Source: Streptomyces endocoffeicus
GTDB taxonomy: Bacteria > Actinomycetota > Actinomycetes > Streptomycetales > Streptomycetaceae
Reading direction: 5' to 3'
Length of the DNA: 64,000 nucleotides
NCBI RefSeq assembly: GCF_016741935.1
Contig: NZ_JAERRG010000032.1
Coordinates: 1 to 64,000 of the forward strand
A program made the position numbers and the translations under genes. Shown here piece after piece: positions 1 to 7,792 of the stretch. Positions within the stretch are counted from its first letter, which is position 1. Each line of letters begins with the position of its first letter. The notes beneath the pieces are model-generated. The model did not search any database and was not told the DNA's origin. It saw only the letters and a program-made list of their open reading frames with translations.

Positions 1-262
1 ATGCTGACCGGTGCCGACCCCTTTGGGGTGTGGTCGGTGGTTGGCGTGTCGAGTCGGCTTGAGGCAGCGGTTCCCTATCGGTGTCAGATGTGGCGCAAGT
101 CACCAGGCGAAGGTGTGGCTATTGCTCCAAATGTTGAGCCATGCCCTTTTCTGGCCACCTGGACTGGTGTGCGAGACGATGTCTACTCTCGCGTTCACGA
201 TTCCATCGCGAGTTGTTCATAACTGAGCAGGGTCTGGGGAGGCCTTGTGGGGGGAGTCTGCT

Positions 263-1170
263 ATGCCTTTGGGCATTCGGCGGTGTGCGCGCGTGTCCGG
301 GGTGGCGTTGGTTGCCTCGGTCATCTTGGGAGCGCTCCCGCATGCTGGTGCACAGGGGGCCGACGTGCGCACCCCGCCGGTGGCCAAGGATGCGCGCGGT
401 GTGAAGAGCGCGGTGAGTGAGGAGCTGGCGCGGGCGGCTGCTGAGCGTGAGGGCAAGTCGGTGGAGGTCGCCTCGCTGCGGGGTGAGAGCAGCGAGGTGT
501 TCGCCACTCCCGACGGGAAGCTGGAGGCCAGAGAGTATCTGCGTCCCGTTCGAGCGCGCGTGGATGGTGAGTGGAAGGCCATCGACACCGCGCTGGTGAA
601 GACCGGCGACGGGATGGTTGCGCCGAAGGCGACGACGGTGGACTTGGCGTTTTCCGGTGGCGGGAGCGTGCCGTTGGTGCGGATGACGAAGGCGGGGCGT
701 GAGCTGGCTCTGTCCTGGCCGACGGATCTGCCGGCCCCGCGATTACAGGGGGACACGGCCACCTATCCGGATGTCCTGCCGGGTGTGGACCTGCGGATGG
801 GAGCCCAGGAGGATGGTTTCACGCAGTTGTTGGTGGTGAAGTCGGCCGAGGCCGCGGCCAGTAAGGAATTGGCGGAGTTACGGCTGAAGCTGGACGCGGG
901 TGGCCTGGACGTCCAGGAGACCGGCACCGGCGGGGTCGCGGCGAACGACAAGGGCGCGGGCGGCGCGGTGTTCGAGGCGCCTCAGCCGGTGATGTGGGAT
1001 TCCAGCCCCGGTCCAGGCGCGCAGGAGACCGTTGGTGCACGGGCAAAGGCCGCTGATGTATCCGAAGCTGACGATGGGGAAGAGCCGGCCGCGGGTGAGT
1101 CGGGGAAGCTGGCCCCGGTGGGGGTGGAGGTGCCGGCGGCGCAGGATGAGCTGGTGAAGCCCTCGACCGC
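263..1170 (+). pseudogene. Truncated secreted LamG/RHS-type protein, N-terminal part only
   Basis: The ATG at 263 follows a GGGGAG ribosome site and opens a signal peptide (basic start, hydrophobic core GVALVASVILGA, then an Ala-rich cleavage region). The next 270 or so residues resemble the N-terminal region of very large Streptomyces secreted proteins with LamG or RHS repeats (EYLRPVRARVDGEWKAIDT, YPDVLPGVDLRM). Family members run to well over 1000 residues. Here the sequence stops looking coding in this frame near 1170, and another open frame takes over. A deletion or rearrangement has therefore removed the rest of the gene. The family call rests on my memory of such N-termini, so it is moderate; the truncation is clear from the frame switch. 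Confidence 0.55.
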
Positions 1171-1605
1171 GATGGAATCTTCGCTCTCTACCAGGAGGCG
1201 GGGCAGTTGCGCCTGGGGCTGGGGAAGGCGAGTCTCTGGCTGTACGCGCACCTCGATCCCGACGCCACCCACTATGTCTTCCCGGATCCAGCTTCCTGCT
1301 ACTGGCCCGATCCGGACGCGGGACGCCACTGGTGGGAGTGTCGTGTCCTGGTGCGCATGATCGACGGCGAACAGGTCGATAGCAGCCTCGCCGTGCTCCC
1401 CGAAACGTTCATCGCCTTGACCTCAACCGTGCCTCGCCTCCGGCAACGCCGCCTCGCCCTCACCGCCCGGCTCACCGAGCGGGATATCTACCTCTGGAGC
1501 CGAGACCACGAGTCGGCCTGCACTCCAGAAATCTGCGGATTCCCACCGTCCGACGAACCCCCGCGTGTCCAGAAGCTTCCGCTCGTGCCGCCAGCCCGAC
1601 CGTGA
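1171..1605 (+). pseudogene. 3' fragment of an unrecognised protein, fused out of frame to the preceding remnant
   Basis: In a frame different from the upstream remnant, about 145 residues read as genuine protein (start DGIFALYQEAGQLRLGLG, later FPDPASCYWPDPDAG). A stop lies at 1147-1149 in this frame, and there is no convincing start codon with a ribosome site before the ATG at 1207. It most likely lost its N-terminus at the same junction (about 1170) that truncated the upstream gene. The end of the frame runs antiparallel into the altered tail of the neighbouring transposase. I do not recognise the family. Confidence 0.35.
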
Positions 1606-2664
1606 GCCCAGCGGCCGACCGCACCTGACGCGGTCGAGACGGCTACAGGACTGTTTGACGGGCAGGCCAGGACGCTTTGGTGCGTCGGGGGCACGAAGGT
1701 CCAGGCTGCGGTGGGCTCGTCCGGTGTTGTAGTGCTCGGCGTACGTGGTGAGGACGGTGTGCAGGTGTCGTTCGCCGGTGATGAGTAGTCGGTCGGTGCA
1801 TTCGGCGCGGGCTGTGCGTATCCATCGTTCGGCGAACGCGTTTGACCGGGGGCTTTGTGGCGGGGTCGGGATGACGGCTGTGCCGTTGCCGGCGAAGACG
1901 GCGTCGAACGCGGCGGTGAACTTGCTGTCCCGGTCGCGGATGAGGAACCGGAAGCACCCAGCCCTCTCCTCCAGGTCCATGAGCAGGTTGCGGGCGAGCT
2001 GGGTGACCCATGTACCGGTGGGACGGGCGGTGACGCCCAGGACGTTCACGCGCCGGGTGGCGATCTTCATGACGAAGAACACGTAGAGACGTCTGAGGAA
2101 GACGGTGTCCACGTGCATGAAATCGCAGGCGAGCAGCGTGTGGGCCTGAGTGCGGAGGAAGGTACGCCAGGTCTGCTGGCTTGCGCGCTGCGGTGCGGGC
2201 GGCAGACCGGAGCGGCGTAGAACGCGCCGGATCGTGGCGGCAGCAACTCTATGACCGAGTCGTCGGAGCTCCCCTTGGATTCTGACGTACCCCCAGGTCG
2301 GGTTCTCTCGCGCGAGGCGCTGGATGAGCGCGACTGTTTCTTCTGGCAACGGCGGACGACCGGGTCTGACCGGTGCTTGGCGCCATTTCCAGCGCACCAG
2401 ATGGCGGTGCCAGTTCAGCAGGGTGCCCGGGGTGACCAGTCGATGGCGGCGTAAGGCGGGTGGCAGGTGCCGTGCGAGAGCGGAGAGCACTGCACGATCG
2501 GCCCATGGGAGCCGCGGGCGCTCGATCTGTCGGCGAAGCACGTCGACCTCATGGCGAAGCGCGAGGATCTCGGCGTTGTTCGCGGCGGTCGAGCGGCCCA
2601 GCAAAAGGAAGCAGCCCAGCAGACGGCAGAAGATCAGGTAGAGCAGTCGCAGACCCACGATCAC
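1423..2664 (-). pseudogene. DDE (rve) transposase of IS type 1, C-terminus replaced
   Basis: Single-ORF transposase with an integrase-core fold. The N-terminal motif is ALRHEVDVLRRQ, followed by a helix-turn-helix-like stretch (WGYVRIQGELRRLGHRV). The catalytic acids are visible as Asp in CDFMHVDT, Asp in RDRDSKFT and Glu in ERWIRTARAE. After LRAPDAPKRP (near 1690) the normal C-terminus seen in the 9.7-10.3 kb copy (ending VLGGLLNEYHTT) is missing and about 85 unrelated residues follow. The 5' end of the element is present: the GACACCCTTCAGG end lies at 2725-2737. The start is a GTG. This is one of five type 1 copies here (1.7, 9.7, 22.2, 38.2, 43.5 kb). I place it loosely in the IS3/IS481-like group. 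Confidence 0.75.
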
Positions 2665-2737
2665 TGATCATGCCCATACTCGGGCGATCGTAAAGCCCCA
2701 GGTCAACCACCGTAGGGCAATAAAGACACCCTTCAGG
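1690..2737. mobile_element. IS type 1, copy 1, truncated at its left end
   Basis: The right boundary is the 13-bp sequence GACACCCTTCAGG at 2725-2737. The same or nearly the same end closes the copies at 10351 and 38897, and its reverse complement opens the remnant at 22166. The left end is missing: similarity to other copies stops near 1690 inside the transposase C-terminus, so the element cannot be mobile by itself. Confidence 0.6.
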
Positions 2738-2739
2738 GC

Positions 2740-3325
2740 TCAGTGGCGGGCTTCGGCCTCGGCCGTGACGTCGCGGATGCCGCGCGGGCGTCCGGCCTTG
2801 ACCCACATCCGGTACAGGACCGCGGCGATCGCGACCGCGGCGACCAGGGAGGCGATCGGCTCGCCCCGGGAGAGGTTGACCACCAGCACGAAGGCGACGG
2901 CGACCGCGCCCACGAGGTTGACCGCCGCGTGTCCGAAGCGGCGTTCGCGCAACAGGACCAGCCGCTGGTCGTCACCGCCGGCCGCGATGATCACGACCGC
3001 GGAGACGGCCAGGAAGAGCAGCACGCCCCAGTACGGGGCGTGGTGCAGTTGGTACGTCCCCACACGGCGGGCAGGATTCCGGCATCGGTGCCGCCATGGC
3101 CGTGGTGGCGGGCCGGTGCTTTCAGCAGGCCGGGTCCGACCTGGAAAGAGGAGGACGCGGCCGAGAGCAGCAGCAGCGCGGTGAGGAGCTGGAAGATCGC
3201 GTACAGGGTGCCGGGGGCGGCGTTGTGGGCCAGGTCCAGGACGGGTGGGCATTCCTCCCGAAGATGCGCAATTCTGGATGATGTGTCTGGTCGCGCGCAG
3301 CCCGCACACGCGGACGCGATCGGCG
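2740..3325 (-). pseudogene. APC-type amino-acid permease, C-terminal fragment with frameshift
   Basis: On the minus strand the upstream frame reads VLDLAHNAAPGTLYAIFQ then LLLLSAASSSFQVGPGLL. After a frame change near 3080 a second frame continues with YQLHHAPYWGVLLFLAVSAV, AAGGDDQRLVLL, and further hydrophobic segments to GRPRGIRDV. Together they match the C-terminal half of an APC-superfamily amino-acid transporter, but the N-terminal transmembrane helices are missing and at least one indel separates the parts. It is cut on the downstream side close to the IS end at 2737. It lies convergent to nothing functional and divergent from nuoD. Confidence 0.55.
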
Positions 3326-3349
3326 ACCACACCGGAGGTTCTACAGCCG

Positions 3350-4687
3350 ATGAGCAGCCCCGAGCATGAACCGGCAGGCGCCCGCGACACCACCGAGGGT
3401 CACACCTACACGATCACCGGCGGCGACTGGGACGAGATCTTCTCCGCGGCGGAGAAGGCGGACGACGAGCGGATCATCGTCAACATGGGTCCGCAGCACC
3501 CGTCCACGCACGGTGTGCTGCGGCTGATCCTGGAGATCGACGGCGAGACGGTGAAGGAGGCCCGCTGCGGCATCGGCTACCTGCACACCGGCATCGAGAA
3601 GAACATGGAGTTCCGCAACTGGGTCCAGGGCACGACGTTCGTGACCCGCATGGACTACCTGATGCCGCTGTTCAACGAGACGGCCTACTGCCTGGCGGTG
3701 GAGAAGCTGCTGGGCATCACCGACCACATCCCGGAGCGGGCGAGCGTCATCCGCGTGATGATGATGGAGCTCAACCGGATCTCCTCCCATCTGGTCGCCG
3801 TGGCCGCAGGCGGGATGGAGATCGGCTCCACCACGCTGATGGTCTACGGCTTCCGTGACCGCGAGGTCATCCTCGACATCTTCGAGCTGGTCACCGGCCT
3901 GCGCATGAACCACGGCTACGTGCGGCCCGGCGGGCTGGCGCAGGACCTGCCGCCCGGCGCGCTGGACGATATCCGTGAGGGCGTGAGGCTGCTGCGCTCG
4001 CGGCTGCCCGAGTACGACAAGCTCGCCACCAACAACCCGGTCTTCAAGGCCCGGCTGATGGACGTCGGCTATCTGAACCTGGCGGGCTGCATGGCGCTGG
4101 GCGCGACCGGCCCGATCCTGCGGGCCACCGGCCTGCCGCACGACCTGCGCAAGTCGCAGCCGTACTGTGGCTACGAGGGCTACGACTTCGAGGTCGAGAC
4201 CGCCGACACCTGCGACTCCTACGGGCGGTTCCTGATCCGGCTGCACGAGATGGAGCAGTCGCTGCGGATCGTCGAGCAGTGCCTGGAACAGCTCACGGCC
4301 GGCGGCGGCGAGGTAATGGTCGCGGACAAGAAGATCGCGTGGCCGGCCCAGCTGGCGCTCGGCGCGGACGGGCTCGGCAACTCGCTGGACCACATTCGCA
4401 AGATCATGGGCGAGTCCATGGAGGCGCTGATCTACCACTTCAAGCTGGTGACGGAGGGCTTCCGCGTCCCGCCGGGGCAGACCTACACGGCGGTCGAGTC
4501 CCCCAGGGGCGAGCTGGGCGTGCACGTAGTCTCCGACGGCGGCACGCGCCCCTACCGGGTGCACTTCCGCGACCCGAGCTTCACCAACCTGCAGACGATG
4601 GCCGCGATGTGCGAGGGCGGGCAGGTCGCGGACGTCATCGTCGCCGTGGCCGGCATCGACCCGGTGATGGGAGGCGTGGACCGGTGA
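3350..4687 (+). CDS. nuoD: NADH-quinone oxidoreductase subunit D (NuoD), isolated copy
   Basis: 445 residues, the normal length for actinobacterial NuoD. This is the 49-kDa-type subunit of the peripheral arm of respiratory complex I, which helps form the quinone site on the cytoplasmic face. Diagnostic stretches are present: GPQHPSTHGVLRL, EARCGIGYLHTGIEKNME, the Met/His-rich MMMELNRISSHL, and the C-terminal GIDPVMGGVDR. The ATG at 3350 is preceded by GGAGG at the right distance and is preferred to an in-frame ATG at 3245 that has no ribosome site. The gene stands alone: nuoC and nuoE are missing on both sides, an IS begins 25 bases after the stop, and a permease remnant lies upstream. It may be a stranded duplicate. 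I see no inactivating change. Confidence 0.93.
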   Translation: MSSPEHEPAGARDTTEGHTYTITGGDWDEIFSAAEKADDERIIVNMGPQHPSTHGVLRLILEIDGETVKEARCGIGYLHTGIEKNMEFRNWVQGTTFVTRMDYLMPLFNETAYCLAVEKLLGITDHIPERASVIRVMMMELNRISSHLVAVAAGGMEIGSTTLMVYGFRDREVILDIFELVTGLRMNHGYVRPGGLAQDLPPGALDDIREGVRLLRSRLPEYDKLATNNPVFKARLMDVGYLNLAGCMALGATGPILRATGLPHDLRKSQPYCGYEGYDFEVETADTCDSYGRFLIRLHEMEQSLRIVEQCLEQLTAGGGEVMVADKKIAWPAQLALGADGLGNSLDHIRKIMGESMEALIYHFKLVTEGFRVPPGQTYTAVESPRGELGVHVVSDGGTRPYRVHFRDPSFTNLQTMAAMCEGGQVADVIVAVAGIDPVMGGVDR

Positions 4688-4711
4688 GAGCCATCGCGTG
4701 ACCGTGGTTGA

Positions 4712-4741
4712 CTCGTCCTGTGCCGCTCGAAAATACGATTC
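4712..4741 (+). repeat. Left terminal inverted repeat of IS type 2 copy 1
   Basis: Thirty bases starting CTCGTCCTGTGCCGCTCGAA. The reverse complement matches 5921-5950 with three mismatches (repeat positions 8, 12 and 20). Confidence 0.75.
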
Positions 4742-4771
4742 AGCTCTGTGAGCTGCGGCGATGCGGTGCGG

Positions 4772-5861
4772 TCAGGCAGCGTGACGGTATTCGTTTATCA
4801 GACCGTCGAGGACAGGTTGTCGCTGGATTCGATGGGCTTGGAGGTCGGCAACAGTGGCCGGGACGGGCGGTTCGGTGCTGTCTGGAGGTAGTTGCTGCCG
4901 AGATTGATGGGGGCGGTGTTGGTTGTAGTGCCTGATGTAAGCGGTGAGTACTGCGTGGGCGTGAGTCGCGTTGTAGATGAGGATCAGGTCGAGGATCTCG
5001 CGGCGTAGGGTGCCGACGACTCTCTCGCAGATCGCGTTCGCTCTCGGTGCCTGGGGTGGGCTGAGTGGGACCTGCATGTCGTCTGCGTCGAAGATGGCGT
5101 CGAAGGACCTGGTGTACTTCGAGTCCCGGTCCCGGAGCAGGAAGCGCAGTGAGTCCATCCGGCACCCCAACGTCATGGCGAGGTTCCTCGCCTGCTGCGT
5201 GGTCCACTCGGCGGTGGGGTGGGCGGTGACGCCGGCGAGGTGAACGCGCCGGGTGCCGTGCTCGATGAAGACCAGAGCGTACAGATGCTTGAGCGAGACG
5301 GTATCGAGGTGCAGGAAGTCGGCGGCGATGATGCCGCGAGCCTGGGCAGAGAGGAACTGGCGCCAGGTCGGACCGGAGCGCTGCGGGGCCGGGTCGATGC
5401 CAGCCGCATGCAGGATCTCCCAGACCGTGGATGGGGCGATCGAGTAGCCGAGGCGGGCGAGTTCGCCCTGTATTCGGCGGTGGCCCCAGCTGCTGTTCTC
5501 GCGGGCCAGGCGCAAGATGAGCTGCTTGACGGTCGGCGCAGTGGAGGGGCGACCGGGGCGCCGGCGGTGCTGGGTGAACGTCCATTTGCGCGTGAGGAGC
5601 TCCCGGTGCCATCGCAGCAGCGTGGTCGGCGTGACTGCGAAGACCTCCCACCATCGCCCGCGAGGCACCAACCGCGACAGCGCGGCCAGCCAGATCCGAT
5701 CGGCCGGCTCGTAGCGGACCCGCGCGATCTGACGACGCAGCACTGAGTTCTCGTGCCGGAGCAGCCAACACCTCCGCGTCCTTGGCCACGCGGCTGCGCA
5801 GCACGGCAGCGGGCACCATGACCAGGTTTCTGGCCAGCGCGGTGACAATCGACAGCACCAT
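4772..5861 (-). pseudogene. DDE transposase of IS type 2 with a +1 frameshift near its N-terminus
   Basis: Compared with the intact copy at 7822-8916, the reading frame starts at ATG 5861 (MVLSIVTALARNLVMVPAAV, then VAKDAEVL). It must shift by one base near 5765 to continue as LLRHENSVLRRQIARVRYEP. From there it is complete to the conserved C-terminus LDGLINEYRHAA. The catalytic acids are present (Asp in FLHLDT, Asp in RDRDSKY, Glu in CERVVGTLRRE). One extra base in the GTGTTGGCTGCTCCGG stretch explains the break. A programmed frameshift cannot be excluded, but the other type 2 copy has no shift at this place. Confidence 0.75.
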
Positions 5862-5920
5862 CAAAGGATCGTCCCAGCTGCTGTGCGGGTTCTGGCGGAA
5901 AAGCTTGCAGGTCACGTCCA

Positions 5921-5950
5921 GAATCGTGTTTCCGAGCGGGACAGGACGAG
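5921..5950 (-). repeat. Right terminal inverted repeat of IS type 2 copy 1
   Basis: Thirty bases ending GAGCGGGACAGGACGAG, inverted partner of 4712-4741. The inner core is also found at both ends of the intact copy at 7.8-9.0 kb, which supports calling it a transposase recognition end. Confidence 0.75.
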
Positions 5951-6030
5951 GTTTCCGGCAAGGGCAGGGTGCGAGGGCCGTCAGCGTGGAGAGTGCCACC
6001 GTCCCGTGAAGAAGCCTGCCTGTGTGCGTG

Positions 6031-6339
6031 TCAGCTTTCTGCGGGGTGTTGTTCGGGCCATGTGGTCTGGGTGACGTGGTCGTGGAAGTCGGCTCGCAGG
6101 GTCAGCTCGCCGCCGAGGGCGGTGATGTAAGCGGCCATGGTGTCGATCTGCGGGGTGCTGGCTCCGTTTTCGATCTGTGCGATCCGGGCCTGGCTGACGC
6201 CCAGTTCCCGAGCCAGCGCGCGCTGGCTCATCCCGCGGCTGCGCCGGGCTCTTTTCAGGAATGCCCCCCAGGTGTGGGCGGTGGTTTTGTCGGGCGGTGC
6301 CGTGTCGGTGTGCTTGGCCGGGTGTGTGGTGTAGTCCAT
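6031..6339 (-). CDS. XRE-family DNA-binding protein, third gene of a toxin-antitoxin operon
   Basis: About 102 residues from ATG 6339 (MDYTTHPAKH). A Cro/C1-type helix-turn-helix lies in the middle: SRGMSQRALARELGVSQARI then IENGASTPQI. The C-terminal tail ends LTLRADFHDHVTQ, as in small XRE regulators that accompany type II toxins. It starts 17 bases after the vapC stop and is read in the same direction, so it probably belongs to that operon as a co-regulator or extra antitoxin. A longer in-frame start at 6459 exists but overlaps vapC heavily and is less likely. Confidence 0.75.
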   Translation of the reverse strand: MDYTTHPAKHTDTAPPDKTTAHTWGAFLKRARRSRGMSQRALARELGVSQARIAQIENGASTPQIDTMAAYITALGGELTLRADFHDHVTQTTWPEQHPAES

Positions 6340-6356
6340 GGTGGCCGTTGTCCTTG

Positions 6357-6779
6357 TCAGTCGACGCTGCCGCGTGGGGCGATCCACTGGTGGGGTTGTC
6401 CGGTCACTTTGGCGATGGTTTCGAAGTCCGCGTCGTAGTGCAGCAAGGTCAGTCCGCATAGTTCTGCGGTGGCGGCGGTCATCAGGTCGACTGCTCCTGG
6501 TCCCTGGTGCCAGCTTGTGGCGACGAGGAGATCTTGCACCTGCCGGGCCCGGGTGAGTGCACGGTCGGGTACGGGGGTCCAGCCGAAGGCGTCGTGGAGG
6601 TAGCGCTCCAGTACGGCCCGCTCATCGCGGCCGCCGGTGGCGCGGACCAGTTCGAGTTCGGTGATCTCGCACACGGCCACTCGGCCCTCGTCCAGGATGC
6701 CCGCCCAGTGTCGTTCCACGGCGGGGCTGCGGAACAGGCGGTTGCAGGCGCTGGTGTCGATCAGATAAGACTCGCTCAC
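6357..6779 (-). CDS. vapC: PIN-domain ribonuclease toxin, VapC family
   Basis: 140 residues, the usual VapC size. The acidic residues of the PIN active site can be placed: Asp8 in YLIDTSA, Glu38/Glu41 in CEITELE, Asp98 in AVDLMTA, and Asp116/Asp118 in HYDADFE. VapC toxins cleave RNA (often tRNA or rRNA) with Mg2+ when not held by VapB. The start codon overlaps the stop of the upstream antitoxin gene by four bases, the coupling typical of vapBC pairs. No damage is visible. Confidence 0.88.
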   Translation of the reverse strand: MSESYLIDTSACNRLFRSPAVERHWAGILDEGRVAVCEITELELVRATGGRDERAVLERYLHDAFGWTPVPDRALTRARQVQDLLVATSWHQGPGAVDLMTAATAELCGLTLLHYDADFETIAKVTGQPHQWIAPRGSVD

Positions 6780-6976
6780 GCCGGGCGGGCCTCGCCGAAG
6801 GCGCCGCCCTCACCCGCGAGCTCGCTCAGCCGCTGCCGGGCCGCGCGACGCTGGTAGATCGCACCAACCGCAATATCCACCGCCTTGGCCACGACCTCGG
6901 TGTCATCCTCGGTGTGCAGGAGTTGCTTGGCCTCGGCGAGGCGCTCCTCGTCGATCTCAATGGTGATCTTGGCCAT
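6776..6976 (-). CDS. vapB: VapB-type antitoxin
   Basis: A 66-residue protein beginning MAKITIEIDEERLAEAKQLL, an N-terminal beta strand plus helix typical of ribbon-helix-helix VapB antitoxins. The C-terminal half (VVAKAVDIAVGAI to EGGAFGEARPA) would wrap the toxin. Two ATGs are adjacent; I prefer 6976 because GGAGG is then five bases upstream, whereas the ATG at 6979 is too close. It is the first gene of the vapB-vapC-xre operon. A small inverted repeat (GATAA/TTATC) at 7012-7029 could be the autoregulatory operator. Confidence 0.85.
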   Translation of the reverse strand: MAKITIEIDEERLAEAKQLLHTEDDTEVVAKAVDIAVGAIYQRRAARQRLSELAGEGGAFGEARPA

Positions 6977-7011
6977 CATGTCCTCCCTGAATGCCTGGGC
7001 ACCTTACCAAG

Positions 7012-7029
7012 GATAACAAATCCCTTATC
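7012..7029. promoter_or_regulatory. Possible VapBC operator upstream of vapB
   Basis: An unusually AT-rich patch with arms GATAA (7012-7016) and TTATC (7025-7029) separated by eight bases, 36 bases before the vapB start. VapBC complexes normally bind such inverted repeats over their own promoter. Short arms make this tentative. The rest of 6980-7317 shows no gene I can support. Confidence 0.3.
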
Positions 7030-7317
7030 GGTGGTGCTGGCGCAGGTGTCGCGCGGTCGACGTCAAGGCGCCTCGGCTGGGATGCCCCGCGTCGGCTCCC
7101 ATGGGCGGGGGAGGGGGCTCGGGCCCACGCGGTCGAAGTCGCCGGACCGTGGTCCGCGTCATTTGAAGGAGAGACGCGTCGCCCGACTGCGCCCCGGGCG
7201 ACGCCGGCTGGCGCGTAGTGTGAGGGGTGCGTACTTCTCGGGCTTCGTGCGGCGGCGTATGGCCCTGAACGGACTGCTACAGAGTGGTACGGATGGTTGC
7301 GGAGAGTTGCCGCGCGG

Positions 7318-7362
7318 CTGGGGGTCAAGGGGTCGCAGGTTCAAATCCTGTCGTCCCGACCA
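7318..7362 (+). tRNA. 3' half of tRNA-Pro(GGG), remnant (attachment-site-like)
   Basis: The stretch contains the anticodon loop with GGG (CTGGGGGTCAAG), the T arm (GCAGG-TTCAAAT-CCTGT), the 3' acceptor strand CGTCCCG, a discriminator A and an encoded CCA. This matches the 3' part of Streptomyces tRNA-Pro(GGG). No D arm and no 5' acceptor strand (CGGGACG) are found upstream, so it is not a complete tRNA. Tyrosine integrases of actinomycete elements use such tRNA-Pro 3' ends as att sites. A second copy lies at 25857-25901 in the same orientation. Confidence 0.7.
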
Positions 7363-7378
7363 GCGTTTTCGCAGGTCG

Positions 7379-7411
7379 AAGGCCGTTTCCGCGGGTAGCG
7401 GAAGCGGCCTT
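7379..7411 (+). terminator. Stem-loop directly after the tRNA-Pro 3' half
   Basis: A 14-bp stem (AAGGCCGTTTCCGC with GCGGAAGCGGCCTT, one G-U pair) and a five-base loop begin 17 bases after the tRNA CCA. This is the expected place for a tRNA transcription terminator, though there is no long T run. The copy at 25.9 kb lacks this hairpin, so this site looks closer to the original chromosomal tRNA context. Confidence 0.6.
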
Positions 7412-7543
7412 AACCGTTTCCCGGATGGGAGCAATGGGGAGCCCTCTGGGAGCCCTCGTGCTCCCAACTCGCAGACGTGTCAACGGTGCCCGATTCGTCC
7501 GTCACCCGATCCGGTAGACCTGCGGCGCCGTACCGCGCCCCTA

Positions 7544-7778
7544 TGCGCCGTCGTCAACCGCGGGCTCGCGAGGTCACCCCATCGATTCTGGTGCTCTGTG
7601 CATCGAGAGGCATAAGGACCCTTGTCGGCTCCCGACCCCCTTTCGAGGTGGGAGCACGGCGTCGCGCTCCCCATGCGACAGGGGAGTGGAGGCTGTCGGT
7701 GATCTCTCCTGGGTGGTTTCCGCGGGCAGGCCGTGTGCGGGCACCCTGGTCGCCTCGGGCGACCTGCGCCAAGGGGCG
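7544..7778 (+). repeat. Direct repeat downstream of tRNA-Pro remnant, copy 1
   Basis: About 235 bp nearly identical to 25921-26154, beginning GCCGTCGTCAACC and ending in the GCCGTGTGCGGGCA...CTGCGCCAAG segment. The tRNA-Pro 3' half and the next 17 bases are also shared; between them this copy has 165 bp, including the terminator hairpin, absent from the other. Translations of the minus strand are open in both copies (for example SRADKGPYASR-like), but I do not think the repeat is coding. Confidence 0.7.
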
Positions 7779-7792
7779 TGTCGCACGCGTGC

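Larger units (their letters stand above)
4712..5950. mobile_element. IS type 2, copy 1, with 30-bp terminal inverted repeats
   Basis: The ends at 4712-4741 and 5921-5950 are inverted repeats matching at 27 of 30 positions. They share a CCGCTCGAAAA-type core with the intact copy at 7793-8972. The transposase gene lies inside and reads leftward. The element inserted, or now lies, 25 bases after nuoD. I could not identify a target-site duplication outside the repeats. Confidence 0.75.

Noticed and set aside
7240..7362. Complete functional tRNA gene
   Set aside because: Only the 3' half is present; the expected 5' acceptor strand CGGGACG and D arm are not found upstream. The same holds at 25.86 kb.
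7159..7467. Minus-strand peptide with SGRQDLNLRPLDPQ
   Set aside because: This is the well-known false translation of a tRNA 3' region, not a protein gene.
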